Source: Plazaster borealis
Lineage: Eukaryota > Echinodermata > Asteroidea > Forcipulatida > Labidiasteridae
Direction of reading: 5' to 3'
DNA: 64,000 bases
Assembly (NCBI GenBank): GCA_021014325.1
Contig: CM037476.1
Span: forward strand, 16,094,827 to 16,158,826
Both the position numbers and the translations under genes were made by a program. The notes beneath the pieces are model-generated. The model was not told the DNA's origin. It was given only the letters and a program-made list of their open reading frames with translations, and did no database searches. Positions 1-11,133 of the stretch are shown one piece after another (position 1 is the first letter of the stretch; the number at the start of each line of letters is the position of its first letter).

Positions 1-283
1 TAACAAACTAGATGCACATTTCTAACTAATCTTCTGGAGGGATACAAAGAATGAAGGCAAAAATAGTAAATCACTAACCCTAAAAACTTCAAAGCTAGCA
101 ATAGTAGCTGGGTTCTTCTTTCTCAACGGAAATACAGATGAAAAAAGAAAACCACTTACTAAATTAAACACAGTGGCGTACCGGGGTAATCAGACATTTT
201 CATTTTTAATAATCTTTAAAAAATATTTCTTTTTAAATTTTCTTGGGGGCATAGACATGGAGGATTGGGGAGGGGCTAGTTAG
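1..283. other. AT-rich flank, no gene seen
   Basis: No convincing exon or structured repeat is visible. The last eight bases (276-283, CTAGTTAG) are the left target duplication of the element that follows. Confidence 0.4.
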
Positions 284-786
284 CGGTCCTACTACTTGCC
301 GTCAACTCGCCGACTTGCCGTCAACTCGCCGTCAACTCATTTTCGTGCCGTGAACTCATTAAATATACATCAAAAAATTATAAATGGGGCATGGAAGTGT
401 TAAGTCTTGGCTAAATTACATATTTCCTATGGCTTTCGGTAAAATTTCATTTACAAAAACGATTTTGTGTTGATAAATAAATAGTACCAATCATTGACAT
501 CTTGGGCCAAGACTAATCCATATGCAGGAAAAGTGCCCTCAGTTGCCATGTTGTGCAAGCTCTGTGAAAAAGCAAGATGGCGGCCGACGGTTTTGCTGCT
601 TCGAGAAAAAAATTTTAAGAGAAAAAAACTAAATTTTTATTCCGAAATGTAACCTAAAACTTATGAGAATTCTCTTTTAGCTAATACTTTACAGTTCTAT
701 GCTTCTTTTGTGGATTTTAAATGTATATTGGAGGAGTTGACGGCACAAGTGAATTGACGGCGAGTTGACGGCAAGTAGTGGGACCC
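284..786. mobile_element. hAT-like MITE with 8-bp target duplication
   Basis: The ends are inverted: the left reads CGGTCCTACTACTTGCCGTC and the right end, reverse-complemented, reads GGGTCCCACTACTTGCCGTC. Subterminal GTCAACTCGCC motifs are repeated in both arms. The octamer CTAGTTAG flanks it on both sides (276-283 and 787-794), as expected for a target-site duplication. An 8-bp duplication fits the hAT superfamily. There is no transposase ORF, so it is non-autonomous. The body between the arms (about 380-720) is AT-rich and featureless. Confidence 0.75.
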
Positions 787-794
787 CTAGTTAG

Positions 795-1835
795 TGTATC
801 GAACCTTTCCTCTATGGGGGGCAAGATGGAGGGGGCAATGGTTCTGAGCAAAGCAAGGTCCTTGCCCCACAGCTCTCTCGTCGCAAAACTTTAACATTAA
901 GTACTTGGACAATCTTCATACAACTTTATTGCATAAAGTTCTCACAGGCAAATTTGAACTTCAAAAATTTCGACTTTATGAAATTGATTCTGGGCTATTT
1001 TTGTCGACATGTACTTTCAAAAAAGGTAATGGAATGTGATTGAAACCAGCTTTTCACAGTTCTTTAGCATGATGGCAGAACATTGCCATAGTTTCTGGTC
1101 TAGGGCTCGGTTTTTACAAAGCACTCAGATTCATCTTAAGATGAGTTGTCAGTATTACCATTTAGTGATTTGTATTGTGACATCACACTTTGCTTAGCAA
1201 TTAATATTGTACACCGTACAGTTAAGATCAATCTTAGCTCTTATGTGAAAGCGGCCACATCAGATCACTGTAGTTTCACCTTTATCGTTTACATAAACGG
1301 CATAAAAGTCTAGTGCAATGCAACCTGTTGACAATTTCAATGACACAACATGATTGTACTGGCAAATTGCAGTGACTTTTAGGGTTGTTTCTTGTTGAGT
1401 AAGATAAATTGCTTATCCTACACAACTCAAAGTCATTGTACCAACTTTAACAATCATGACCTGTATTGGAATTTCTTCACACAATGCTATTTTTGTGTGA
1501 TTTTGCCACACAACACTTTCTGGCCGGAAATACCCTCGATTTTTCCCTTCTGAAAATGGTTGGTGTAACCAATGAAAAAGAGAATGATGCATGATTGATA
1601 GTGCCTACCATTGTAAAAACCAACTTTTTTTAGACGGTGATGAATTTGCAAACTTTGTCCTTGGGACGCGATTGCGACATGAAATGATGCTGTTTTTGGA
1701 CACCACGTACTCTTGCAAAGAGTAAACTTTGATCCGGTAAAATTATATGTTCAAACTTTGTGCCCTGTGAAGAAAAAGAAGTTGTATTGGCCTATAATGT
1801 TACCTTCAATTGCTAAACGTAAACGTACGGAAGCG
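795..1835. other. Intergenic, no gene seen
   Basis: No supported exon. The stretch is AT-rich and unique-looking, with short local inverted repeats only. Confidence 0.4.
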
Positions 1836-2102
1836 TTAAAGGGACATTGAGAAAAATTAAAGAAAGTCAAAATATGACTTGTTTTTATCATAATTATGAC
1901 TTAGTATAAGTCACAAGTACGACTTATATATTATAATTAGGATTTAGCATACTGGGTTATGATTATGCCTTTTGCCAATTAAGTCATATTTATGAGATAT
2001 AGGCTATAAGTCATGATTATGAATTGTATTAAGTCATAATTATGACATGTAAGTCGTAAGTATGACTTTAATTTTCTTTCTCCCTCACTAATGTCCCTTT
2101 AA
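1836..2102. mobile_element. TTAA MITE (family I), AAGTCATAATTATGACTT-rich
   Basis: It is bounded by TTAA on both sides, with inverted ends AAAGGGACATT / AATGTCCCTTT. The interior is made of degenerate repeats of AAGTCATAATTATGACTT, so the whole unit can fold into a hairpin. TTAA target sites are typical of piggyBac and Kolobok-type elements; the superfamily is inferred. A related AAGTCATAA-rich patch lies at about 18985-19175. Confidence 0.65.
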
Positions 2103-2940
2103 TGACTCCGTATAAACGTGAGTGTTAACTCAAGTTTTCATAATCTCGCTGAACTTTGGCGCGATTTCACTATTCTCGTCTCAAAGGTCAAAAACGCTGA
2201 TTGCACTGGCAGTGAGTTGTTGTGTGCATAGTGAATGATTGCACAAGATGCCTCCACTATAGGAAGCGATGTGCCAAATAAAAGTCACTTTAGGGGACAA
2301 AACCTTCATCGGCTTTACAAATTGGCTGGGCATACGGATAATGGTATTAACCCATGTGCAAACAGGAATCGCTTTCACGATTGTTAGTTTAGCGTGGAGT
2401 CCTCCAACAAGCGAGGGGACGATCGGTGAAAACGACGGTGCGTCTTCAAAGACATGCCCGCTGCGACTGACCCACCACGCTTCTGTTTTCTCCCAAAAGT
2501 AAATGGAACGTGGTTGAACTCTGGTTGAACTTGTCTTGTATGGGGGTTTTTTCTCCCTACCATTATTTGTTTGCATATGTGAAGAACTTAATACTTTCGG
2601 TGGAGGACGGTTAATACTGCAAACACAAAATTCTATAAAACAAACTTGGCCTACCCCGGCAAACAAAACTTGATGTTTGATAATCGCAAAAAATAGAAGA
2701 AAAAAACACAAACAAACCTCTAATGGAATCTGAAAGCCCAAACCCAAAGGTTGTTGGAAAGAGAATAACAGATAACAAAATTTTGTGATTTGGTTTAATC
2801 ATGGAGTAGCTAATGGACAAAAAGGGGTGTTTTTTACATTTCAATAAAATACCGGGCAGAGCAACAAAAATGAACTTCCCCCCAATGTTATTGGAGTTCG
2901 TTTACCTGTAATGTACTAAACATCATGATGTGTTTGGAAT
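2103..2940. other. Intergenic; 188-codon open frame, coding status doubtful
   Basis: On the minus strand 2181-2747 is open for 188 codons, unusually long for this AT-rich DNA. The predicted protein is not recognisable, has no clear domain, and lacks convincing splice or promoter context. I treat it as probably fortuitous. Confidence 0.25.
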
Positions 2941-2966
2941 TGGAGAGTCGTTACCGATGCTGGTGT

Positions 2967-3280
2967 TTAGGCAAAACAAAAACATGTTTAGCGTTCTGCC
3001 TTTTTGAAAAAAGGAAGGAGGAGGACCTTTTTCTTTTCTTTTTTCTTTTTCCAAAAATGGCCGTCTGACACATTTTTTCAAGACAACCGGCCAGGCTATT
3101 TTTCAAGGTGGTTGCCAGCTTTTTTTCGGTGTGCTTTTTTCGGTTTGCTAAGTCTAAAATACGATCTTATTTTATTAAAAAAATAAAATGTCGTCAGGGA
3201 TCGTTAAAAATGTATCATTTTTTTTCAAAGAAAAAAAGGGAAGCGGGCGGGAACGCTAAACATGGTTTTTTTGGCCTTAT
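2967..3280 (+). mobile_element. Family C MITE, copy 1
   Basis: It starts TTAGGC...ACATGTTTAGCG and ends GCTAAACATG...GGCC. The inside has oppositely oriented homopolymer-rich tracts around AAAATGGCCG. It matches copy 2 (inverted) and the copy at 15499-15864 closely over about 300 bp. No transposase is encoded. Confidence 0.65.
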
Positions 3281-3334
3281 ATATTACAGGCTCAACTGAT
3301 GAAGCGTGTACTTCTTGTATACTTCAAAGTTTAC

Positions 3335-3883
3335 ATTGCTTTCAGATTGGGCGCGTATGGCTATAAAAGCGATTGTTATGAAATTAATATGGTTGGAAAG
3401 ATGTTTTAAAAGTAGAATAATAATGATTCCCACAAATATCCCTCGAAATTGTGTGGTTTTCCTTTTACTTCGTGAACTAACACGGTCCGTAATTTTGTGG
3501 AGTCAACAATTTGGTTCCACAAAATGGCTGATCGTGTTAGTTCACGAAGTAAAAGGAAAACAACACAATTATTTCCGCAGGGATATATGTGTGAATACCA
3601 TATTCATTTCATAACAAAACGCTTCTTAGGCCAAATAAAATTTTTAAAAACATGTTTAGCGTCCCCGCCCGCTTCCTATTTAGAGGCCGCCTCCCTTTTT
3701 GTTTTGTTTTAAAGAAAAAAAGATACATTTTTAACGGTCCCTGACGAAAAAAAATTAAATTTAAAAATAAATAAGATCATATTTTAGACTTAGCAAACCA
3801 AAAAAAAAAACACCGAAAAAAGCTGGCAATCATCTCGAAAAATAGCCTGGCCAGTTGTCTCGAAAAATATGTTTCGGACGGCC

Positions 3884-3914
<31 letters not shown>

Positions 3915-4010
3915 CCCTCCTCCTTCCTTTTTTTCAAAAAGGCAGGACGCAAAACATGTTTTTTATTTTTTGGCCGTACAGCCCAAAGCGCCTAATCCGA
4001 AGGCAACGTG
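3335..4010. mobile_element. Family B hairpin MITE, split by a family C insertion
   Basis: The central palindrome around GTGGAGTCAA and TTCCACAAAATGG (about 3430-3585) is the family B core. The right arm continues after the interrupting family C copy with AGCCCAAAGCGCC and ends near 4010 with GGTCCCTTTTAA. The left arm is also disturbed. This gives a relative age: family C inserted after family B. Confidence 0.55.
3626..3975 (-). mobile_element. Family C MITE, copy 2 (inverted)
   Basis: It begins TTAGGCCAAATAAA and ends in TTTGGCC, the reverse of copy 1. A run of about 28 A residues lies near 3886-3914. It sits inside a family B arm. Confidence 0.65.
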
Positions 4011-4100
4011 GTCCCTTTTAATTCGAACGTGAGAAGTACACGCTTAATTGAGCCTATAATATAAAAAAACACCCAAGTCAGTAACGACTCTCCCAACACT

Positions 4101-4740
4101 CTTGCTTTTCTTGTGTCTACGTATTCAACCAAGGCGAACAGGACGGTGCCTGAAATTGTGTTGTTTGCTTCCCTAGAAAGACTGAACAATCGACGGGCTA
4201 CTTCTAAAGGTGTCAACTATAAAAGGATCTTAATAAGGGCTAACCATTACAATACAAACACGCCAATTAATTGTCTTTTATGATCAGCGATATGGTACTT
4301 CGATACAATTGTGTAACCTAACATTTTGAAAGCGGCGATGGTGATGTGGTGGTTGGATGGGGGTAGGGGGCACTGTAATCTCTCGCATAAGCGGCGTCTC
4401 TTTTGATGTCTTTTATGTTTTGTTTCTTTAGTTTTGTTTTGGTCGTGTTCAACTAATGTGATGACTCACTGGCTTAGACGTGCACTTACCTTTTGATGAA
4501 TTAGCAAAGGGCGCTGTTGACACAAAAGCTGGCGATTGTTTAATTAATATCAAAACCAGTATTTCTGGTGGGTCGTCGTGTTGGATAGCACCAGGGCCGA
4601 ATTCTGCTTAGCGGGTAATAGGGCAAACCACCATGGTGTTGTGCACTGAGTCACGACAGGTTTCATGTTAATATTTCAATTAATATATTAATAAGTCGTA
4701 CCATCTTCAAACTTGAAGATTTTCACTCTTAAAACTATTT
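4101..4740. other. Intergenic, no gene seen
   Basis: No supported exon or clear repeat. A short minus-strand open frame at 3992-4216 overlaps the palindrome and is not credited as a gene. Confidence 0.35.
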
Positions 4741-4935
4741 TGATCCGGGGGCCCGGCCCATTTTGGGTCAAGTTTACCTGGAAAATGGTTACAAAACGTA
4801 ATTTCGACTCTGATTCTGCGTCAGTTTAACATACTCCGGGTAATACTGACCCCCAAACGTGTCCGGTCGCCCTGGGACCCGGAATCCGGGTCAATTCTGA
4901 CCCGGGAGCTTTCATCACGTTGGAACCCTGACCCT
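4741..4935. repeat. Dispersed repeat N, copy 1 (GGGTCA/TGACCC-rich)
   Basis: Degenerate blocks such as CCGGGTCAATTCTGACCCGG recur here and at 5967-6200. The two copies align over CCGGAATC, TGACCCGGGAG and TTTTCA segments. Confidence 0.5.
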
Positions 4936-5966
4936 CAATTGGAATTAAAAGAAATGTTTGATTTTGAAACCACTTTGTTCCTCAATAGGGTGCCCTTAAA
5001 ACACGAGTCTCCAAAACTTACCTCGAGGCAAGTTTTGAAGATTCAAATTTCCGTGGTGTCCGTTTGTGAAAGCTGCGGCCAGAGATGCGGCTGGTACTCG
5101 CTGTTGCTATTTTCTCAACAAGTATACACTGTATTCAGATTGGACTTTCTCGGTGACTTTTATTGTATCTTTCTTGATAATTTCTCCTATAATTCAGCAT
5201 TACGTTGTCAACCCCCCCCCCCCAAAAAAAAAAACAACAACAACAACAAAAACACAACAACAACAACAATCTATGACCCTTACGGGTAACAGCCAAGCCA
5301 TATGTCTAACCTTGAATTCCGCAGTCCATATTTCAGTATGGTCCCGATTTATATACAATTTTGTTTTACGTTGTACCTCCTCGCTGTAACTAAAAAGTCA
5401 AAGCATTTTTCATTCAAAAGACAATATGGTTAGATAAACAATTGAATGCGATTTGATAATCCCACCGACATTTACAAAAAGTGCAAGCATCCAAAGCGAC
5501 CTTCATGCGAATTTTATAGCTTTTGTTAAGGAAGCAACTTTTTAACGTCTGCTGTAATAATTTCTAAGGGCATACAACGTTAAATGTAACGGTTTATTAA
5601 CACAAAAACAATTGCAGACTCCCCGTTACACTGTTTGAAACAAAAGACAGTAAATTTAATGAATTTGTGCTGGAAACAGACGGAAATACACGTGTCGGCA
5701 AAAGTATAAAGCGTACGTTGTTGGCTTTTGGAAGAGTTCATCCACCCAAAACGTGATGACAATAAGATCACCCTCACCCATCAACCAGTAAAATTAAATT
5801 AAGTTTCCTTATGCTTTGATGGGGGAAAACAATTTAGCTTTTTATCCCGGCATGGTATTATATGTATATGAATCACACAGGAACATTACAACCATGCCCC
5901 CCTGTGTTAATTCATGAATTCACGGAAGCAATTTCCTCCATGCCTCTGTTCATTGCCTACACTCCA
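4936..5966. other. Intergenic with C/A simple repeat
   Basis: Positions 5212-5269 hold a poly-C run, then poly-A, then (CAA)n. The remainder shows no supported exon. Confidence 0.45.
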
Positions 5967-6200
5967 TAAACGTCCGGGTCAGATTTGACCCAGGTCCCTT
6001 GGGCCTGACCAAATTCTGGATCAGTATAACCTGGAATCTGTGTCAAAATGACGAAGAATCTGCGTTATAATCCCATTTGTTAACCACTTTCCGGGTTAGC
6101 CTGACATGGTTCACCCCTCCCCCTCCTCCCCCTCTGGAACCCGGAATCTGTATCAATTCTGAACCCGGGAGTTTTCACAGTGGATAATGCCCCTTGATTT
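5967..6200. repeat. Dispersed repeat N, copy 2
   Basis: It repeats the GGGTCA...TGACCC, CCGGGTTA and GGAACCCGGAATC blocks of the copy at 4741-4935, with divergence. Confidence 0.45.
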
Positions 6201-6216
6201 GTTCCAGATTTCCGAG

Positions 6217-6335
6217 GTGCCGTGTACCACCTATACAAATGTGGTATTCAATGTACCATGTGCCACATATACAATGCGGTATTCAATACAATGTACCGTG
6301 TACCACCTATACAATGTGGTATTCAATGTATCGAA
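6217..6335. repeat. Short tandem repeat, three degenerate units
   Basis: The motif TACCACCTATACAATGTGG followed by TATTCAATGTA occurs three times with substitutions. It yields spurious short open frames in two phases. Confidence 0.6.
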
Positions 6336-6494
6336 CCACTCTTGAGCACATTTTCACATTTCCCCCCGATCTCATTTAGGGGTGCCCCCACCCCCACCCT
6401 CTCTGGTTACGTCACCGTCAGTGTCAGAACCATACATAGGCCTATCAATGTAACTTCACAATCCAAACCTTCAAATCGGTGACTGCTCTATATT

Positions 6495-6638
6495 CCGACA
6501 CCCCTATGTTCCGACAACCCCCTCATGATTTACATATGGTTAGGGTTAGGGCTAGGGTTAGGGTAGGAATAGGAAAATACTCCAGGGTTGTCGGAACATA
6601 GGGGTGTCGGAACATAGGGGTGACGGAACATAGGGGTG
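6495..6638. repeat. Inverted repeat enclosing interstitial telomeric repeats
   Basis: CCGACACCCCTATGTTCCG on the left faces repeated CGGAACATAGGGGTG units on the right. The loop contains about four TTAGGG-type hexamers (6538-6563, one variant GCTAGGG). TTAGGG is the common metazoan telomere unit. Confidence 0.65.
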
Positions 6639-6639
6639 T

Positions 6640-7640
6640 AAACCTTCAAATAAAATCGTATTGCGAAGTTTCTTTGCATCGGCTGCGGAATCATTTTGAT
6701 ATTCCACTTTTGAATGTTTCATCAGAAACCGGCAGGCCCACGTCAATAAAGATATAACTATTTTCCTGTAAGGTTTTGTGCAATCCGTACATTCTATTCA
6801 ATTGTGATTCGACAGCTAATTCAGGGGAACTTTTTAGGGTAAATCCCCATGACTTCAGTTAACCTTTGCAATGGTAACGCACGAATGAGTTCTGCCAGCC
6901 GGTTGGGAGTTAACAATGCACATTTTCTTTTATCGAGGTCGAAACATTTTTGTTAAAAACTCAGATCATCTAACTATAAATCAATAAAATAAAACATTAA
7001 ACAGATAATGCAATCAAGAAAAGGGTGATAGGACATGAAAGAAAACACAACCATAAAAGAAAAAGACATACTTAAAGGGAGGGTATACATTTGGTAATTA
7101 CTCAACAAATTAAAGAGCATAACAAATTACTTGGTTAAGAGCACTGGGGAGCTGTTGATATTATTATAACACATTGTTAGAAACGACCAGCTTTTATCAC
7201 CAAAGGCAATAATTCCCCAAATATTTCCCCGATCTGCCCCCATTGTAATCTATATCAGAAGTGGATGATGGACAGTAAACAAAATCTGCCTCTTTGCTTG
7301 TAATTTCAAAAATTTCCAATTTGTCAAATTATGATTTGAATGTTAATAGATTAATTCCTTACATAATTTTTGTTTTTGTTTTTTTTTTAACCCGAAATTG
7401 CTCGATTTCAATCTGATATGAAAAATTGACTACTACCTGAAATTATGACATGAATACAGTAAACAGTCGTCAACACTTGTGGGATCATAAAAGTCATACT
7501 CTGCGAAAGTTTTGTGCAGCGAAGCATGACGTCCATGCATGATGTAGTTCATTCTTTTGTTCAAGCACGTGCTGACGAGAAGGAAATAACCGCCCCCAAA
7601 AAAATCTTGTCAGGTGGTTTCAAAACTCGAAACCTTCGGT
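6640..7640. other. Intergenic or blimp1 5' flank, no feature seen
   Basis: AT-rich, without recognisable exon or large repeat. Promoter elements for blimp1 could lie here, but I cannot point to one with confidence. Confidence 0.35.
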
Positions 7641-7744
7641 GTTGAAAGGACTGTTCGTTTCATCACAAAACAGCTCGTGTCGTTTTAAGGGACGAGTTAG
7701 GCCAAGTAAAGCTTACTACAGAAACAGGAATTGGTTATTATGTG

Positions 7745-7807
7745 ATGGGGAAAGCTGTTTTGAACGGGACTTTTTGTCAGATCGTTGGGGAGTTGATACA
7801 GGATCAG
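7745..7807 (+). CDS. Possible alternative 5' coding exon of blimp1
   Basis: An ATG at 7745 (G at -3 and +4) opens a 21-codon frame ending at a strong donor, CAG|GTATGT (GT at 7808-7809). It ends in phase 0, matching the phase-0 acceptor at 10003. Splicing adds 21 residues plus seven from 10003-10023 ahead of the conserved start of the next exon. The frame is open back to 7646, so a further upstream exon is also possible. Vertebrate PRDM1 and sea urchin blimp1/krox are known to use alternative first exons. The peptide itself matches nothing I recognise, so this rests only on splice signal and phase. Confidence 0.35.
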
Positions 7808-8065
7808 GTATGTCAAGATAATAACTGTGACTATAAAATGATTGTTAAACTTAAGACTTGCGCATGCATGATGTTCGTTATTAAAATAAAATAAAATGTT
7901 TATCGCAAGACTTACACCACAATTTTTGAATTACACTGGGCATGTTGGTGAGTCGAGAGTATTGTCAATAGTTGTAGCACCTTCGAGTAATCGTTTTATA
8001 AAAATGTACACAAAGTTTTAGTCCAATGTGTATAAATTCATTCACTTCTTGGTGTGAAAGGTCTT

Positions 8066-8528
8066 TAGGCCGAGTAAAACAAAAAACATGTTTGGCGTCC
8101 TGGTTCCTGAAAAATGGGGAAGTGGGAGTCGCTTTTTATTTTTGATTTTCAAGATAGCCGCCATTCTTTTAAGAATTTCGAACAACCATTGGTTTTTCCA
8201 CTGTTCAACACACAATAATGAGAGAAACATGTAAGACAAGACATTGAACATGTTTACAGTGGTTTTATTTTATTGTTTGTTCAGTAATAAAAACCCTGCT
8301 GTAGCTCACTTCCACATGAATAAATGTAAATGTGTAACTAAAAGATTTGTTTTTAACCGTGTAACCGGCACAGGCTAAGTTCTGACTTGCAAGTATTTTA
8401 TTTTCTGATGTATCAATTAACATTTCATGGTTTTTAAATCTCATCTTGAATTAGTAAAATTAAAAACAAAATCCATGCGGCCCCCAAAAAAGGAAGCGGG
8501 CAGGGACGCAGAACATATTTTTCGCCTT
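8066..8528 (+). mobile_element. Family C-related MITE, copy 4 (divergent)
   Basis: It starts TTAGGCCGAGTAAAAC followed by ACATGTTTGGCG, and ends with AGGAAGCGGGCAGGGACGC and CGCCTTAT. The arms match family C and the interior differs. It lies in the intron or flank upstream of blimp1 exon 10003-10191. Confidence 0.5.
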
Positions 8529-10002
8529 ATATCAAACGATTGGCTTAGAATTTGTGGAGGCAAACATATTTATGTTAGCATTTTTTTTACTCAGGTACGA
8601 ATAAATTGTGAAGGGAAATCCACAAAAGGGGAAAACACCATATCAAGGGAACTATACACAGGTTTCCCCTGCTGGAAACGTGGATCGGGATATCACTTTC
8701 CTGGACTGGGTTGTAAACATTGGAGGGCGAGGCCATTTTCAATTTTTTCAAGATCATTACCATTGTGAAAAACTAGTCTTTAGAATGTAGAAGTTTAATA
8801 GAAACAGAAAAGTTAATAAAAGTTTAATGTGAGTATTTTGAAGGGTGGTACCTACAAAGGCCAATAACAGAGGGTACAAATACCAAGCCAATTCCCCCAC
8901 GAATTTTCATGCCAATGTCTTTCTCTCACTTTTGGTTGCTCCTTCTTTTCATGTTCACGCTGCCTGACTCTGGCCGTGCATCGTTTAGTTTTCTACAATT
9001 TAACGCTGGCGTACCATGAAAAGCCAACAAGCTTTAATCAAATGCCATCCGTTGACATATAACAATTCTACGGGACTTGTACAGCGATCCACAATATGAC
9101 TGTTTAAAAAAAAATGTAAAAATCAACATTTGTCTATAGCTGTTCATTTTGCGTCAATACTTGTAACACATGACTGGTTTAATAGTCTTTCATTTCTTTT
9201 TGTCCCTCTTTTTTTCCCCCTCATTACAAGCGAAACTAAACAAAGACTTTTTTATTTGGTCACGTTCTCTGTTTACAATGTCCGTACACTAAAGTCCTCC
9301 CGAAGCGGGAAGTATTTTTCAGTGAAGTCTCGGTCCTTGAAAGTGAAACCAACTCATTCTCTGTCAACAAAGCGATGTAGATTTACGGGCGACGCGATGG
9401 ACGGACAACATTTCAACAGGGGTGTTTTTTTTAACCATCCAAATTGAAACTTAAATCGATTGTAACGTATGCCAACATTAAAGCGAGAGCCAATCCTGCC
9501 ACGGCCGTCGTTCCGTTCTGTCCAGCTGATGATAGATCGAGCTTTTGATTTTTAAGAACAAGTTCGACTTTCTCACTGATTAATATCGAAGGGAACTTTA
9601 GGTGGTTGACAAGAATCGTTGACAATAAGGAAACGTTTGGCATTTGACAACAAAACGAAGTAGGAAATAGTTACAAACCCCAAGTTGTAAATTATGAAAT
9701 GCCAACCTGTTTGATTATTTGCTCACTGTTTCACGAGAAACGCTTAACACTTATAATAACATGTAGATGATTTTATCTAGTGAAGTTTCTTTACGGGCCC
9801 AGTGATGCTTCTTGCTTACGTAATCACTTGGAGGGGAATTCCCCCATTGGGATTCGGACCCATCAGCTTCATTTAAAAGGCGAGACGAAACGTTTTCAGC
9901 ACGGATCCGCTCCAAACAGGATTCGAACCCAAATCGCTAAATGCCTCAATTTGTGTACAATTAATTCCGATTGTGCTTTGTCTTTGGTCTGGTTCCCGGC
10001 AG
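8529..10002. other. Upstream intron or flank, mostly unremarkable
   Basis: Short open frames occur on both strands without coding character. Around 9845-9930 there are two tRNA-B-box-like strings on the minus strand (complements of ATTCGGACCC and ATTCGAACCC), perhaps a decayed SINE. The end (about 9970-10002) is the pyrimidine-rich acceptor region of the next exon, ending CCCGGCAG. Confidence 0.4.
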
Positions 10003-10191
10003 GCATACACACACTGTTTGAAGATGGGATGCGAGGACGACAACACTGAGTGGGTCGATTTGGACGAGGCCGAGTACCAGACGAAATGTATCTACGTTGT
10101 GAGTGATAAACCATGCGAAGACGATTCTGAAGAAAGTCGGGCCGCAGCCTCCTTGCCCGGAAATCTCAACTACATCCAGCGAGACGAACAG
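10003..10191 (+). CDS. blimp1: Blimp1/PRDM1 exon with conserved N-terminal segment
   Basis: This exon encodes the N-terminal part of a PRDM1-family transcription factor. An in-frame ATG at 10024 gives a start (MGCEDDNTEW...) that aligns with the internal part of vertebrate PRDM1 beginning KMDMEDADM; the EAEYQTKCIYVV stretch matches EAEFEEKCTYIV. The exon ends AGRAAASLPGNL-like sequence leading into the PR domain (SLPGNLNYIQRDEQ, residues about 43-56). Acceptor CCGGCAG|GC and donor ACAG|GTAACG are good, and both boundaries are phase 0. Whether translation starts at 10024 or in an upstream exon is unresolved; seven codons before the ATG are open. Confidence 0.9.
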
Positions 10192-10752
10192 GTAACGACA
10201 CTTTTATTTCAAATATAGATCTTCGAATTATGATCAAATCAGCAAGAGCTAAAAAGTAAAAAGATAGACAAGACCTACAGTGAACTTGCAGGTACAATCA
10301 TGTATAAAACTCTATAGGTAGAATGGTTGGTTCTGAGAAGAACCGGAGTAGTCTCGACGTTTCGAACAGTATACTCTGCTCGTCTTCAGGAGAAAGCAGA
10401 GTATACTGTTCTTAACGTGGAGTCCACACCGGCTCTTCTCAGAACCAACAATTCTCCCAAAGAGTTTTGTTTTTCTTATGATCTACACCATGCAATACTT
10501 CAAATATCACTTTAAAAAGATAGCAGAAAAAATAAACTTGAAAGTGTATTTTCAATTCTTTTTTTATGCGACTCTCTTGTTCGTGCATGATATTCGTAGA
10601 ATTCGTTATATCTATAGGTTTTATAGCCGTCTATTTTCCTTGCATTCAAAATTAGAACAAAATACTAAAGACTTAAAGACAAAAAGTAGTAGAATTTGTT
10701 CTTTTCACGCCAACAAAAGTTTCGTTTTTTCGATGTAAATCTACACACTGAT

Positions 10753-11133
10753 TTAAAGGTATTTTACAGGATTGGTAGTGCTGACAAAAAATAGTTGCAG
10801 ACAGTGTTCATGTTTTGTGCGATCAACCATATACATGAAATAACAAACCTGTACAAATTAGGATAATCTGTTGTGTGTGTCAGGAAAAAATAGTGGAAAA
10901 AACACGTACAATTTTCAGCATGTAAACACACTGTCCTTAATTTTGTACAACCAAAATCAGCACATTTTTTAAAGGTTTTCAGATACATTTTTCTCAAATA
11001 CAAATTCATTTCAGAGGAAAAAATTTACAGAAAAATGGTTCTAGTATAAACTTCATAATAAGTCAGCTTTCAGACTAAAATAATAAACAATGGTGTTTTT
11101 TATCCTTACCAATCCTGTATAATACCCTTGAAA
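10753..11133 (+). mobile_element. Family F MITE, copy 1
   Basis: It starts at TTAA with AAAGGTATTTTACAGGATTGG and ends CCAATCCTGTATAATACCC, an inverted match. The interior (CAGTGTTCATGTTTTGTG, CCTGT..AAATT..GG) recurs at 61975-62207. Non-autonomous. Confidence 0.6.

Larger units (their letters stand above)
2941..4100. repeat. 1.15-kb composite inverted repeat with nested MITEs
   Basis: The outer arms match in inverted orientation: GAGAGTCGTTAC at 2944-2955 has its complement near 4081-4092, and GCGTGTACTTCT near 3304 has its complement near 4034-4045. Inside, two oppositely oriented family C elements flank a family B hairpin, and one of them interrupts a family B arm. The structure is layered insertion, not a gene. 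Confidence 0.65.

Noticed and set aside
2181..2747. 188-codon minus-strand open frame
   Set aside because: No domain, no codon character, and no splice or promoter support.
9845..9930. tRNA gene pair
   Set aside because: Only T-arm-like strings; no cloverleaf could be built.
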